From the NCBI GenBank assembly GCA_964242735.1, contig CAXTAK010000009.1:1-64000 (forward strand): a stretch of DNA of 64,000 bases. Reading direction: 5' to 3'. A model generated the notes under the pieces. The model was not told the origin of the DNA. It ran no database searches and saw only the letters and a list, made by a program, of their open reading frames with translations. The translations under genes were made by a program, and so were the position numbers. Below, in pieces: positions 53,038-62,278 of the stretch. This stretch comes from CADCUY01 sp964242735. Lineage in GTDB: Bacteria; Actinomycetota; Actinomycetes; Actinomycetales; Quadrisphaeraceae. The stretch's first letter is position 1. Each line of letters begins with the position of its first letter.

Positions 53038-53585
53038 GCGGCGATCCCGGGCCCGCTCACCCGCCCGGCCCTCGCGAACCCGGCCCTCTCGAAGCCGTCA
53101 CCGGTGCGGACCGCCGCGCCCTGCGCGCCCAGCTGGGGCGCGAGCCGCGCGGGGCGCTCGGCGTGGCCCACCGCTGCGGGTGCGGCCTGCCCGACGTCGT
53201 GGCCACCGCGCCCCGCCTGCCGGACGGCGCGCCCTTCCCGACCACCTTCTACCTCACCTGCCCGCGCGCGGCGTCCCTGGTGGGCACCCTGGAGTCCTCG
53301 GGGCTCATGCGCACCATGACCGAGCGCATCGCCGAGGACGACGCCCTCGCCGCCGCTCACCGCGCCGCCCACGAGGACTACCTGGCGCGGCGCGACCAGC
53401 TCGGTGACGTCCCCGAGATCCGGGGAGTCTCCGCCGGCGGCATGCCCACGCGCGTCAAGTGCCTGCACGTCCTCCTGGCCCACGCCCTGGTGGCGGGCCC
53501 GGGGACGAACCCACTGGGTGACGAGGTGCGCGAGGAGCTGGGCGCGTGGTGGGCGTCCGGCCCGTGCACGGCCGACGAGGGCTGA
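53034..53585 (+). CDS. DUF501 family protein
   Basis: Conserved actinobacterial protein of unknown function. RALRAQLGREPRGALGVAHR, CGCGLPDVVATAPRLPDG, FPTTFYLTCPRAASLVGTLE and GGMPTRVKCLHVLLAHALVA are its family blocks, with several conserved Cys. No ATG or GTG occurs in frame between the preceding stop and the first conserved block. The start is placed at a CTG overlapping that stop, but it may be another non-standard codon or lie upstream. The order eno-divIC-DUF501 is standard; the usual ppx-like gene does not follow. Confidence 0.75.
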   Translation: MSGDPGPAHPPGPREPGPLEAVTGADRRALRAQLGREPRGALGVAHRCGCGLPDVVATAPRLPDGAPFPTTFYLTCPRAASLVGTLESSGLMRTMTERIAEDDALAAAHRAAHEDYLARRDQLGDVPEIRGVSAGGMPTRVKCLHVLLAHALVAGPGTNPLGDEVREELGAWWASGPCTADEG

Positions 53586-53729
53586 TCGGGTCGGCCCCGG
53601 GTCCCCCCACAGCGCTCCGACTTGTTGCACAGTGTCACCTGGACCCACGAAGGGTCACACCGCATCACGTCGTGCGTCCGGGTAGGGCGGTGTGCGCCCC
53701 GCCCTGCGTGCTGACCCGAGGAGGATCCG

Positions 53730-54824
53730 CTGCTCCTGCGCCACCGGCCCCTCCCGGCCTCCACAGCCCTCACCTCCACCGCCCCGGGCAGCACGGCCCT
53801 GGCGTCAGCCCTGGCGTCGGCGGCCCTGGTGCTGGGCGCGACCAGCGCCGCCGCCATCACCGCGAGCACGTCGGTGAGCGAGCGCATCGCCAACCTGGCG
53901 CCGACCTCGCCGAACATGGCTGAGTACGGTGCGCTGGTGGCGGGCCAGAGCGTCTTCGCCGGCTCCCGCCTGTACCTGGACCCGCAGTCCTCCGGGCACC
54001 GCGCGGCCGCCGCCGAGCAGGACCCGGGCACCAGGGCGCTGCTGACCACCCTCGCCGGTCAGCCGAAGGCCGCCTGGTTCGGTGGCTGGATCCCCACGGG
54101 GTCGGTCACCGCTGCCGTCGCGGAGGTCGTGCGCGCCGCCGCCGCCCAGGGCGCCGTCCCGGTGCTCGTGGCCTACGAGATCCCGGGGCGCGACTGCGGC
54201 GGCTACTCCGCGGGCGGCGCAGGCAGCCCTGCCGCGTACCGCGCCTGGATCGAGGCCTTCGCGGCCGGTCTCGGGGACTCGCCCGCGGCGGTGGTGATCG
54301 AACCCGACGCCCTGGGGCACCTGGGCTGCCTCACCGCGACCCAGCGCGAGGAGCGGTTCGCCCTGCTGCGCCACGCCGTCACCGTGCTGGCGGCCCGCCC
54401 GGGGGTGAGCACCTACCTCGACGCCAGCCACTGGGTGCCGGCGGCGGAGATGGCCGCCCACCTGGAGCAGGCCGGAGTCGCTGGGGCGCGAGGCTTCGCG
54501 CTCAACGTCAGCGCCTTCGAGACCACGCCGCGGATGACCGACCACGGCCGGGCGATCTCGGGGGCGATCGGAGGCAAGCCGTTCGTCATCGACACCTCCC
54601 GCAACGGCTCGGGCCCCCTGGGTCGGGACTGGTGCAACCCGGCCGGCCGCTCGCTGGGGGAGCGGCCGCTGAGCCCGGTGCCCGACCCGGCCGTCGACGC
54701 CCTGCTGTGGGTGAAGATCGTGGGGGAGTCCGACGGCGACTGCGGCCGGGGCGAGCCACCAGCGGGCACCTTCTTCCCCGGCTACGCGGCCGCGCTGGTG
54801 GCGCGGTCGCCGGGGTACGCGTAG
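53730..54824 (+). CDS. Secreted glycoside hydrolase family 6 (endoglucanase-like)
   Basis: 364-residue GH6 enzyme. Blocks: VLVAYEIPGRDCGGYSAGG (with the probable catalytic acid Asp), AAVVIEPDALGHLGC, YLDASHWVPAAEMA, FALNVSAFETT, DTSRNGSGPLG, WCNPAGRSLGERPL and WVKIVGESDGDCG. The signal-peptide-like N-terminus is only complete if translation starts at CTG 53730, which has GAGGAGGA ending 4 nt before it. The first GTG in frame (53829) would cut into the signal sequence. It is tail-to-tail with a second GH6 gene (25 bp apart), suggesting an old inverted duplication. Likely substrate: beta-1,4-glucan. Confidence 0.85.
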   Translation: MLLRHRPLPASTALTSTAPGSTALASALASAALVLGATSAAAITASTSVSERIANLAPTSPNMAEYGALVAGQSVFAGSRLYLDPQSSGHRAAAAEQDPGTRALLTTLAGQPKAAWFGGWIPTGSVTAAVAEVVRAAAAQGAVPVLVAYEIPGRDCGGYSAGGAGSPAAYRAWIEAFAAGLGDSPAAVVIEPDALGHLGCLTATQREERFALLRHAVTVLAARPGVSTYLDASHWVPAAEMAAHLEQAGVAGARGFALNVSAFETTPRMTDHGRAISGAIGGKPFVIDTSRNGSGPLGRDWCNPAGRSLGERPLSPVPDPAVDALLWVKIVGESDGDCGRGEPPAGTFFPGYAAALVARSPGYA

Positions 54825-54849
54825 TGGCACCACGGGCACCGCTCGATGC

Positions 54850-55947
54850 TCAGTCGACGAGCTCGCGGGCGTAGTCCAGCCAGAACTCCCCCGCCGGTGG
54901 TTCACCGGGTCGGCAGGCCCCGTCGGAGTCGCCGGGCGGCTTGATCCACAGCAGCGCGTCGACGCCCTCGATGCCTGGGTCCCCGGTGGGTATCGAGCCG
55001 ATCTGCCGGCCCCGGGGGTTGCACCACTCCAGTCCCGTGCCGTCCGGGGCGGCGGGTCCAGCACCGTTGCGACCGGTGTCGATGACGGAGCGGACCCCGC
55101 CCAGGGCGTCGGAGAGGCGCTGGCCGTAGGCGGTGGTGGCCTCGGTGGTCTGGAAGTTGCTGACGTTCAGCGCCACCCCGTCGGTGCGCTCGACCCCGCT
55201 GGCCCGCAGGGCCTGGGCCAGGACCCCGGTGTCGGTGACGAAGTCGTCGTGCCCGGCGTCGAGGTAGATGCGCGTGCCGCTCTGCTTGGCGAGGATGTCC
55301 ACCGACTCCGACAGCAGCTGGTAGCGCGCGGCGGGGTCGGGCAGGGTGGGGCACCCCGAGACGGCCTGCGGCACGGCGTCCGGCTCGAGGACGACCACCG
55401 CCGGCCGGTCCCCGAGGCCGGAGCCGATCTGCCCCACCCACGCCTTGTACGCCTCCCCGTCCAGCGCACCCCCGCCGGAGAAGGAGCCGCAGTCGCGCTG
55501 GGGGATGTTGTAGAGCACCAGGACGGCGGTGCGCCCCGCGGTCTGCGCGCTCTCGGTCAGGGAGCGCGCCGCCGCCGTGGCGTCGCCCTCCTGCCCGGAG
55601 AACCACGTGGCGGTGGGACGGGCGAGGCGCTCGAGCACCTGGGCGTCCGCGGTCCTGCCCTCCGCGCGGGCGGCGGCGAGCTCCGAGGCCGCGTGCCCGC
55701 CGGGGTCGAGGTAGAACCGCTCACCGGCCAGCGGGCTGGGGCTCACGGGCGCGGAGCTGACCTGCGGGGTGGGGTCGCTGGGCGCCGGCGGTGAGGCGGG
55801 CACGACCTCGACCGACTGGCTGCACCCTGAGAGTGACAGAGCGACGGACAGGGCGATGGACGCGGGGACGGCCAGGGCGACGGGCACCGTGACGGGCCTG
55901 TCAGCGGCCCTCGGCACTGCGGCGCGCCGGGGACGCGCGCCGTTCAC
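54850..55947 (-). CDS. cslZ: GH6 lipoprotein (CslZ-like endoglucanase)
   Basis: 365-residue GH6 enzyme anchored as a lipoprotein: hydrophobic signal, lipobox LSLSGC, then a Pro/Ser-rich spacer. Catalytic-domain blocks are RFYLDPGGHAASELAAA, VLYNIPQRDCGSFSGGG, VVVLEPDAVPQA, IYLDAGHDDF, LNVSNFQTTEA, DTGRNGAGPA, EWCNPRGRQIG and WIKPPGDSDGACRPGEPPAG. It lies last in the cslA-glxA-cslZ order known from Streptomyces, where the hydrolase trims or releases the glucan-like polymer. GTG start with GGGGAG upstream. Confidence 0.88.
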   Translation of the reverse strand: MNGARPRRAAVPRAADRPVTVPVALAVPASIALSVALSLSGCSQSVEVVPASPPAPSDPTPQVSSAPVSPSPLAGERFYLDPGGHAASELAAARAEGRTADAQVLERLARPTATWFSGQEGDATAAARSLTESAQTAGRTAVLVLYNIPQRDCGSFSGGGALDGEAYKAWVGQIGSGLGDRPAVVVLEPDAVPQAVSGCPTLPDPAARYQLLSESVDILAKQSGTRIYLDAGHDDFVTDTGVLAQALRASGVERTDGVALNVSNFQTTEATTAYGQRLSDALGGVRSVIDTGRNGAGPAAPDGTGLEWCNPRGRQIGSIPTGDPGIEGVDALLWIKPPGDSDGACRPGEPPAGEFWLDYARELVD

Positions 55948-56071
55948 CGCCGTGCTCCCCGCGTGGGGATCCGTCCGTGCCGGGTGTGGTCCACGCTCAC
56001 CAGCATGAGCCAGGGTCGGGCTTCCAGTGCGCGCAGGATCGTGACGGATCGCGCACGGCAGCGACCTGCGG

Positions 56072-58036
56072 TCACGACACCTGGATCCAGGACCCCACCG
56101 AGGGGGTGCCGTCGGCGTCGAGCAGGAAGAGCATGTACCAGCCGGAGGGGACGAGGCCCTCACCCTCGGGGACCGCGAGGGAGACTGCGTCCTGACCGGC
56201 GGTGACCCCGAGCTCGATGGAGCGCTGCTCGGTGTCGGTGACGTGCGTGACCGCGCTGGGCCTGATCAGCCGCGCCCCGGCGACGCGGGCGGCGTCGGGA
56301 GTGCTCACCTCCACGGCGGCTCCCCGCTCGGCGCGCTCCGGCGACGCGGTGATCCGCGGTCGGTCCCCGTCGGAGAGGTACGGCGGGGAGTAGACCTCGA
56401 TGCGCTGCTCGAAGGCGCCCGGGACGTCGTTCGCCCCGTTGCCGTACAGCGGGTCCGAACCGAGGGTGACCACGCGCCCGTCCGGCAGCAGCAGGGCCTC
56501 GGAGTGGTAGCCGCGGCCGACCTCCGGGGCCGCGGCGGGGGTGAAGGAGTTCGTGTCGGGGTGGTAGAAGTTCGCCGCGAGGATGTCCGAGCCGTTGCGC
56601 CCGCGGTAGTCCCATGATCCACCGGTGGTCAGCACCGTGTCGTCGGGCAGGATCACGGTGCTGAGGTAGCGCGCGGCCACCGGCAGGTCAGGCCCGGGGG
56701 TGTACTGGGGCTGCTCGGCGTCGAGGTCGACGACGTCGGTGCGCACGCTGGTGTCGGGGGAGTCGCCCACCCCGCCACCGCCCATGATCATCACCTTCTG
56801 GTCCTGCGCCGGGGGCAGCAGCAGCGAGCTGGAGGTCTCGGTCATCCCGGGGTCCCGCAGGCCGCCCACGGGGGCGAAGGTGTTGTCGGTGAGGTCCCAC
56901 ACCCCCGGGGCGCGCCCCTCGTCCGCCGGCCCGTACCCGGCGTTGGAGCCGGAGTAGAACACCCGCTCGTCCGCCATGCGGAACAGCGCCGGGTAGGTCG
57001 GGAAGTACCGCTCCAGCTGCGGCTTCGCCACCCACTCCCGGCTCTCGCGGTCGAAGAGCTCGTTCTGCCCCTCCAGGACGACGCCGAACTCGTCGAGGCC
57101 CGAGACGGCCAGCACGTCCCCGCCCTCGACGCCGACCAGCGTGGGGTACCAGCGGCTCTCGTTCAGCCGCCCCGTCTCGAGGTAGCGCTCCTGGTAGGGG
57201 TCGAACTCCCAGCTGGCGTCCAGGCCCTGGTACTCCTGCTTCTCCAGGGTGAGCTTGTCGGCGGTGCCGTACACGTTGCGCGCCGGCGCCCCGCTCAGGG
57301 CCTCGATGGTGTAGCCGCCGCCCTCGGTGACCACCGAGGCCTCGCCCTCCTCCACCGCCTCCACCCACACGGGGGTCTCCGAGGCGGTGACGGTGGTGGT
57401 GCCGTCGGCCGCGACCACCTTCTCCGCGGGCGGGACGGCGATCTCCGCGGTGCTGCGGTAGCGCACGCCGCCGGCGGAGGCGAAGACCGTGCCCTCGGGC
57501 AGGGTCAGGCCCTCGTCGGGCGACTCGTTCTTGACCGTCATGCCCCCCGCGGCGTTCGTCACGTCCTCGGCGAGCACCTCGTAGCGGCGGGTCCCGCCGG
57601 CCACGAGCAGGTTGCCGTTGGGCAGGTAGGCGTGCCCGGCGCAGAACAGGTCCTCGGGGGTCTCGACCTCGGTCGTCTCGCTCGTCGCCGGGTCCCACAG
57701 CAGGGTGCGGTAGCTGCCCGCCTCGAACTGCGCCGCGTCGTTGCCGGAGCCCGCGATGACGAGGATCTTGCCGGTGGGCAGCAGCGCGGCGTGGATGGCG
57801 TTGATCTCCGGGCTCGAGGCTCCGTGGTGGGCCTCGCGCAGCTCCTCGGGCAGCTCCAGGACCTGCCAGTCGCCGAACTCGGCGATGTACTCGGGGCGGG
57901 AGGTGCGGTAGTCGTCGATCATCTCGCTGGTCACCGCCGCCACGGGCCGCGCGTTGACCAGGGCCACCAGCACGACGGCGCCGGTGATCACCCCGGCGTT
58001 GCGGACGCGGCGGGGCAGGGAGGCGCGGCGGGTCAC
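56072..58036 (-). CDS. glxA: GlxA-like radical copper oxidase
   Basis: 654-residue galactose-oxidase/glyoxal-oxidase family protein with an N-terminal signal-anchor. The Cys for the Cys-Tyr cofactor is in EDLFCAGHAYLPNG, the partner Tyr in NESRWYPTLVG, the copper Tyr and His in GRGYHSEALLLPDG and the second His in AVTHVTDTEQRSIELG within the C-terminal DUF1929 domain. Kelch-type repeats form the propeller. Its GTG start overlaps the CslA stop by 4 bp. In Streptomyces, GlxA acts with CslA on a hyphal-tip glycan. Confidence 0.92.
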   Translation of the reverse strand: MTRRASLPRRVRNAGVITGAVVLVALVNARPVAAVTSEMIDDYRTSRPEYIAEFGDWQVLELPEELREAHHGASSPEINAIHAALLPTGKILVIAGSGNDAAQFEAGSYRTLLWDPATSETTEVETPEDLFCAGHAYLPNGNLLVAGGTRRYEVLAEDVTNAAGGMTVKNESPDEGLTLPEGTVFASAGGVRYRSTAEIAVPPAEKVVAADGTTTVTASETPVWVEAVEEGEASVVTEGGGYTIEALSGAPARNVYGTADKLTLEKQEYQGLDASWEFDPYQERYLETGRLNESRWYPTLVGVEGGDVLAVSGLDEFGVVLEGQNELFDRESREWVAKPQLERYFPTYPALFRMADERVFYSGSNAGYGPADEGRAPGVWDLTDNTFAPVGGLRDPGMTETSSSLLLPPAQDQKVMIMGGGGVGDSPDTSVRTDVVDLDAEQPQYTPGPDLPVAARYLSTVILPDDTVLTTGGSWDYRGRNGSDILAANFYHPDTNSFTPAAAPEVGRGYHSEALLLPDGRVVTLGSDPLYGNGANDVPGAFEQRIEVYSPPYLSDGDRPRITASPERAERGAAVEVSTPDAARVAGARLIRPSAVTHVTDTEQRSIELGVTAGQDAVSLAVPEGEGLVPSGWYMLFLLDADGTPSVGSWIQVS

Positions 58037-59922
58037 GGGGTCTTCTCCAGGTGGGGGGTCGAGGTGGGGGCGGTCTTCTGGATCGCGGTCTCCTGGGCGG
58101 TGGCCACGGCGGTCGCGGCAGGCAGGTCGGGGATCTCACGGAGGTCGATCACGGCCGGGGGGCGCGGGCCGCGGCGACCCGGTCCGAGGGCCCAGATGGC
58201 CAGGGGGCACAGGGTGATGGCGAGGCTGGCGACCGCCCACGTGCGCATCGCCGCGTGGTCGTGGCCCAGCGGCACGCTGGCCGCCAGGGCCAGGGCCAGC
58301 ACCGCGGTCCACTGCAGGTTCTTGCGGAAGGTGAGCACGCGGTCGGGGCTCATGGAGTCGCCCTTGGGGGTGACCACGAAGGAGGCGTCGCGCCGCAGCA
58401 GGCCCTGCACGAGGGCGGTGACGTACACCGGCGCCGACAGCACCGAGACGAACATCCCCGCGATGCCCGAGGATCCCTCCTCCTCGTGGGGGCTGGTGTT
58501 GTGCGTGCGGTTCCAGAAGTACAGGCCCAGCTGCAGCACGGCGGCGTCGACGTAGAGCATCAGCCACAGCTGCGCGGCGACCTGCACACCCCCGACACCG
58601 GTCGTCAGGTACAGCACGGCGTTGGTGCACCCGAGCACCCAGGCCAGCGCCGCGGAGGGGTAGTACGACATGAGCAGGCCGTAGTGCAGGGCCCGGCCGG
58701 GGCTGAGGTGGGGCAGCGAGCGCCAGAACCGGCCGAGCACGACCTCGTTGGTGCCCCGCGCCCACCGGTGCTGCTGGGAGAAGTAGTCCGTCCACGACGA
58801 CGGCCCCTCGCCGACGGCCAGGACGTCGGGGGTGTACACGCTCTTCCACTTGCGGCCCGTCGCGGGGTTGCGACTGGCGTGGAGGGTCATCGAGGTCGCG
58901 GCGTCCTCGGTGATGGAGTCCTGGAGCCCGCCGATGGCCTTCAGCGCGCTGATGCGCATCGCGTTGTTCGTGCCCACGAGCATCGCGGCCTGGTAGGCGT
59001 TCGCCGCGCGCTGCAGCACCGAGTGGAAGAGGTACTGCTGGCTCTCGGCGGAGCGGGTGATGAAGTTGTCGTAGTTGCCGTACACCTGCGGGCCGACGAC
59101 GAACGCGACGTCGGGGTCGCGGAAGTACCCGAGCAGGCGTTCGGCGAAGTTGACCAGCGGCACGTGGTCGGGGTCGACGGAGACCAGCACGTCGTACTCG
59201 TCGCCGTGCGCGTCGAGCCAGGCGTTGTAGTTGCCGTGCTTGGTGCGCGCCCGGTGCGGTCCGCTCGCCCGGTTCCACCGCTCCACGCCCCGGCGGCTGA
59301 AGTGGCGGACGCCGACGTCGGCGCACATGGCGCGCACGTCGGGGTCGTCGCCCTCGTCGAGCAGCCACACGTCGAGCGCCCCGTCGTGGCGGACGGCGCG
59401 GGCCGCCTCGAGCGTGGCGCGCACCATCGCCACGGGCTCCTTGCCCGGCACGATGGTGGTGATGAACGCCACGTGCAGCCCGGGCTGCGGGCGCACCGGC
59501 ACCGGGTCGCGCGCCACGACCGTGGCCAGGGCCAGGGTGGCGACGTTGACCACGCGCATCAGCTCGATGAGGCCGATGGAGGTGACCATCACCATGCTCA
59601 GGGCGTAGGTCCACGTGCCCGCGGCCTGGTCGGGCCAGTGGGCGGGGTTCATCAGCCAGGCGAAGAAGCCGACCTCCACGACCAGGGCGGTGCCGGTCAG
59701 CGCGAACGTGCGCAGTCCGCGGGAGCCCCCCTCGCCCACCGGGCGGTACCGCACGGTGTACGGCCGCCCGCCGGGCACCTCCTCGACCGGACCGGCCAGC
59801 TCGCTGTACGCCGCGTACGGGTAGTGCCGCCCGCTGCCGCCGGAGCTGGCGGCACCGCTGCGGCTCGCCCCACTGGTGCTGGCGCCCCTGCCGGCGGTCG
59901 GAGCGTCGATTCCGGCGGTCAC
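58033..59922 (-). CDS. cslA: Cellulose-synthase-like glycosyltransferase
   Basis: 629-residue GT2 processive glycosyltransferase. Two membrane helices precede the catalytic domain, and four or more follow it. Catalytic motifs: DxD in VSVDPDHVPLVNF, the TED-like DSITEDAATSMTLH and QxxRW in YFSQQHRWARGTNEVVLG. It would polymerise UDP-glucose or a related sugar while extruding the chain. GTG at 59922 with GGAGG upstream is preferred over an in-frame start at 59988. First gene of the csl operon. Confidence 0.92.
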   Translation of the reverse strand: MTAGIDAPTAGRGASTSGASRSGAASSGGSGRHYPYAAYSELAGPVEEVPGGRPYTVRYRPVGEGGSRGLRTFALTGTALVVEVGFFAWLMNPAHWPDQAAGTWTYALSMVMVTSIGLIELMRVVNVATLALATVVARDPVPVRPQPGLHVAFITTIVPGKEPVAMVRATLEAARAVRHDGALDVWLLDEGDDPDVRAMCADVGVRHFSRRGVERWNRASGPHRARTKHGNYNAWLDAHGDEYDVLVSVDPDHVPLVNFAERLLGYFRDPDVAFVVGPQVYGNYDNFITRSAESQQYLFHSVLQRAANAYQAAMLVGTNNAMRISALKAIGGLQDSITEDAATSMTLHASRNPATGRKWKSVYTPDVLAVGEGPSSWTDYFSQQHRWARGTNEVVLGRFWRSLPHLSPGRALHYGLLMSYYPSAALAWVLGCTNAVLYLTTGVGGVQVAAQLWLMLYVDAAVLQLGLYFWNRTHNTSPHEEEGSSGIAGMFVSVLSAPVYVTALVQGLLRRDASFVVTPKGDSMSPDRVLTFRKNLQWTAVLALALAASVPLGHDHAAMRTWAVASLAITLCPLAIWALGPGRRGPRPPAVIDLREIPDLPAATAVATAQETAIQKTAPTSTPHLEKTP

Positions 59923-59944
59923 GAGCTGGCCTCCACGGGATAGG

Positions 59945-60017
59945 GGGCAGGTACCTGCCCAGAACATCGCAACCGGGACAGCATCCACCCGAAACAGGAG
60001 GAGATTACCCGTTTCGG
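59945..60017. promoter_or_regulatory. Two palindromes upstream of cslA
   Basis: A perfect 16-bp palindrome GGGCAGGTACCTGCCC (59945-59960), 23 bp before the cslA start, and CCGAAAC (59989-59995) with its complement GTTTCGG (60011-60017) separated by 15 nt in a relatively AT-rich patch. Both are candidate operators of the csl operon; no known regulator is assigned. Confidence 0.5.
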
Positions 60018-60102
60018 ACGAACCGCACGCGACCTGGAGGTACCGGGCGGTCGCGCTCCCCCGCCGGCACGCACCCCGCGGTGACCGCGCTGCGCTCGCC
60101 GG

Positions 60103-61574
60103 TCACGCTCCGTCGAGGACGTCGACCACGGCCTTCCCGTTGCGCGTCCAGCCCGTCAGGGTCAGCGCGCTGCGGGGGCTGGTGGTGGCGAAGAGGGTGC
60201 GCTCGCTGCCGACGACGTCGATGTCGGTCATGACGACCCTCGACGACGGCGCACCCAGCACGCCGACCTCGCGGCTGGCGCGGTCGGCGGTGTCGCGGAC
60301 CTCCACCCCGGTGATGCGCACGTCGGTGACCGGGCGCGCCGCGTCTCCGCTGAACAGGAGGATCGCGCCGTGGTCGACCGTCGCGGAGTCGTTGGACCCC
60401 ACGAGGGTGCCGCCGTCGACGGTCACGCCCGAGGTGGCGTGGGTGTTCCAGTTCGCCTCCGAGGCGAAGTACAGCGCTGCGGCGTCGCTGCCCCGCACGT
60501 GCACGTCGCGGAAGGCCACCCGCGTGCCGCCGACGACGCTGAGGCCGCGTCCCCACGTGGTGGTCTCCACGCGCGGGGAGTCGATGGTGATGCGCGTGAC
60601 CGGCAGCGCCGCGTCGCGGTAGCTGACCACGGCGATGCCGTCGTCACCGCTGCGCCGCACCACCGCGCCGGTGATCGCGCCGTCCTGCGAGGCGCCCGTG
60701 ACGTGGATGCCGTCGGCGAGGCTGTCCTCGACGACGACGTCGCGCAGGGTGAAGTCGGAGGAGGCGTCGACGAAGACGCCAGCTGAGGTCGCGCCGCGCA
60801 CGGTCACCCGCTCGACCACCACGCCGTCGGTGCCCTTCAGCAGCAGCCCGGTGTCGTCCCAGGTGCCACCCCGCGCGGTGCCGGTGCCGCGCAGCACCAG
60901 GTCCGAGACCGTCACCGAGTCCGCCTCCACCCAAAGGGTCGAGCGCGCCGGGGCCGTGGCGAGCAGCGTGCCGCCCCCGGTGACGGTCGTGCCGGGCCGG
61001 CGCACCCGCACCACCGCGGCGTGAGCGAAGGTGCGCCCCGCCGGGACGAGGACGACGTCCCCCGCGCGCGCGGCGTCGAGGGCGCGCTGCAGGGCCGCGG
61101 TGTCGTCGGTGGTGCCGTCGCCGACCGCGCCGAAGTCGAGGACGGAGAGCCGCGCGGGAGTCGCCGCCGCGCCCGTGGGCGCGGTCGTGGGTGCTGCGGG
61201 GGACGACGTGGCCGGTGCCGGTGCCGGTGCCGGTGCNNNNNNNNNNNNNNNNNNNNNNNNNNNNNNNNNNNNNNNNNNNNNNNNNNNNNNNNNNNNNNNN
61301 NNNNNNNNNNNNNNNNNNNNNNNNNNNNNNNNNNNNGGGTGGGGGTCGGGGTGGGCGTGGGGGAGGTCGTCGCGGTCGGGGTGGGCGCGCGGGTGCTCGA
61401 CGGCCGCGCCACCAGGGCGCTCGCCGCGGTGACCGCCGTGGGGTCCGCGGCCGTGGTCGCCACCGGCCCCGTGGCGTCAGCGGGAGCGCCGACCGGGGCG
61501 TCGACGGGGAGGAGGGCGGGGACGAGCGGGAGGGTGAGGAGGGCGGCCAGGAGCAGGCGCGGGACGTGGGACAT
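60103..61574 (-). CDS. Secreted right-handed beta-helix protein, spans a scaffold gap
   Basis: Exported protein: the signal peptide MSHVPRLLLAALLTLPLVPA is followed by a Thr/Pro-rich linker (TPTPTPTPT) that runs into 100 N. After the gap an Ala/Pro linker leads to a pectate-lyase-3-like opening (SVLDFGAVGDGTTDDTAALQ) and a parallel beta-helix of short repeats (GVFVDASSDFTLRDVVVEDS, GIHVTGASQDGAITGAVVRR). It probably binds or acts on a polysaccharide; no lyase catalytic residues can be assigned. The gap filler breaks the reading frame, which should not be read as a real frameshift. Confidence 0.78.
61237..61336. other. Scaffold gap (100 N) in a Pro/Thr-rich linker
   Basis: 100 N flanked by GCCGGT repeats on the left and GGGGTC-type repeats on the right. 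The assembly probably failed in a tandemly repeated linker whose true length is unknown. Confidence 0.9.
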
Positions 61575-61679
61575 GGACGCATGATGAGTTGTGAGCGGTG
61601 GTGACGCAGCGCAATCACGACATATCTGTGCCATCCCGGCGATCCGGGCGCGGCTCCACCGTCCGGGTGAGGCGGGGCG

Positions 61680-61961
61680 GTGGAGCTCGAGGTCGTGCCC
61701 GGCGACGCCGATGATCCGCCCGTGCCCGCTCCCGTCCTGCTGCAGGTGCTCGCCGTCGCGGGCTGCCTCTCTCTCCTGATCTCCCTCGGCCTGGGCGCCG
61801 TCCTGGCCAGGTCTCGACGGGGCGGTCCGCGTCAGGGCCCTGCTCCCGCCAGTCCGGCGCCCACCGGTCCGGCACTCCTCCGCTCGGGGGACCTCGTGAC
61901 GCCCGACGTGCTCGGCACCGCCGCACCGCTGCACGACCGCCCGGGGGGTCCGGCTCGCTGA
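61680..61961 (+). CDS. Small single-pass membrane protein, hypothetical
   Basis: 93-residue frame with one hydrophobic segment (VLLQVLAVAGCLSLLISLGL) followed by a basic stretch (ARSRRGG) and a Pro/Ala-rich tail. GTG start with a GC-rich purine tract upstream. I do not recognise it, and it may not be a real gene, although it is divergent from the beta-helix gene and precedes the sugar transferase. Confidence 0.4.
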   Translation: MELEVVPGDADDPPVPAPVLLQVLAVAGCLSLLISLGLGAVLARSRRGGPRQGPAPASPAPTGPALLRSGDLVTPDVLGTAAPLHDRPGGPAR

Positions 61962-62278
61962 CCGCGCCGGCCGCGCCAGGACGGCGCTGCAGGACCGCGG
62001 GCGTGCCGGTGACCGGCACCGAGTGCCCGACGACGCGTGGTGAGATCCTGGCCGATCAGTGACGCATCCCCCGGCCCGTGTTGATCCCAGCCCCGCTGAC
62101 GGGTGAGGATGGGGTCTTGCCCACTGCGGGAGCAGCACGTGACCGGCCATCCCTGACCGGGCCCCGCGACGAACAGGTCTGGTGACCGCGTGCCCCTGCG
62201 CACGCCGCTGGTCCGGCCGAGCCCGGATGTTGCGGGCCCAGCGACCGACCACCGCCCTGACCGCCGGGAAGGATCCGC
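61962..62278. other. Intergenic, nothing recognised
   Basis: 317 bp before the sugar-transferase gene. I see no convincing ORF, RNA gene or repeat; the last 15 bp contain the ribosome-binding site GGGAAGGA. Confidence 0.3.
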
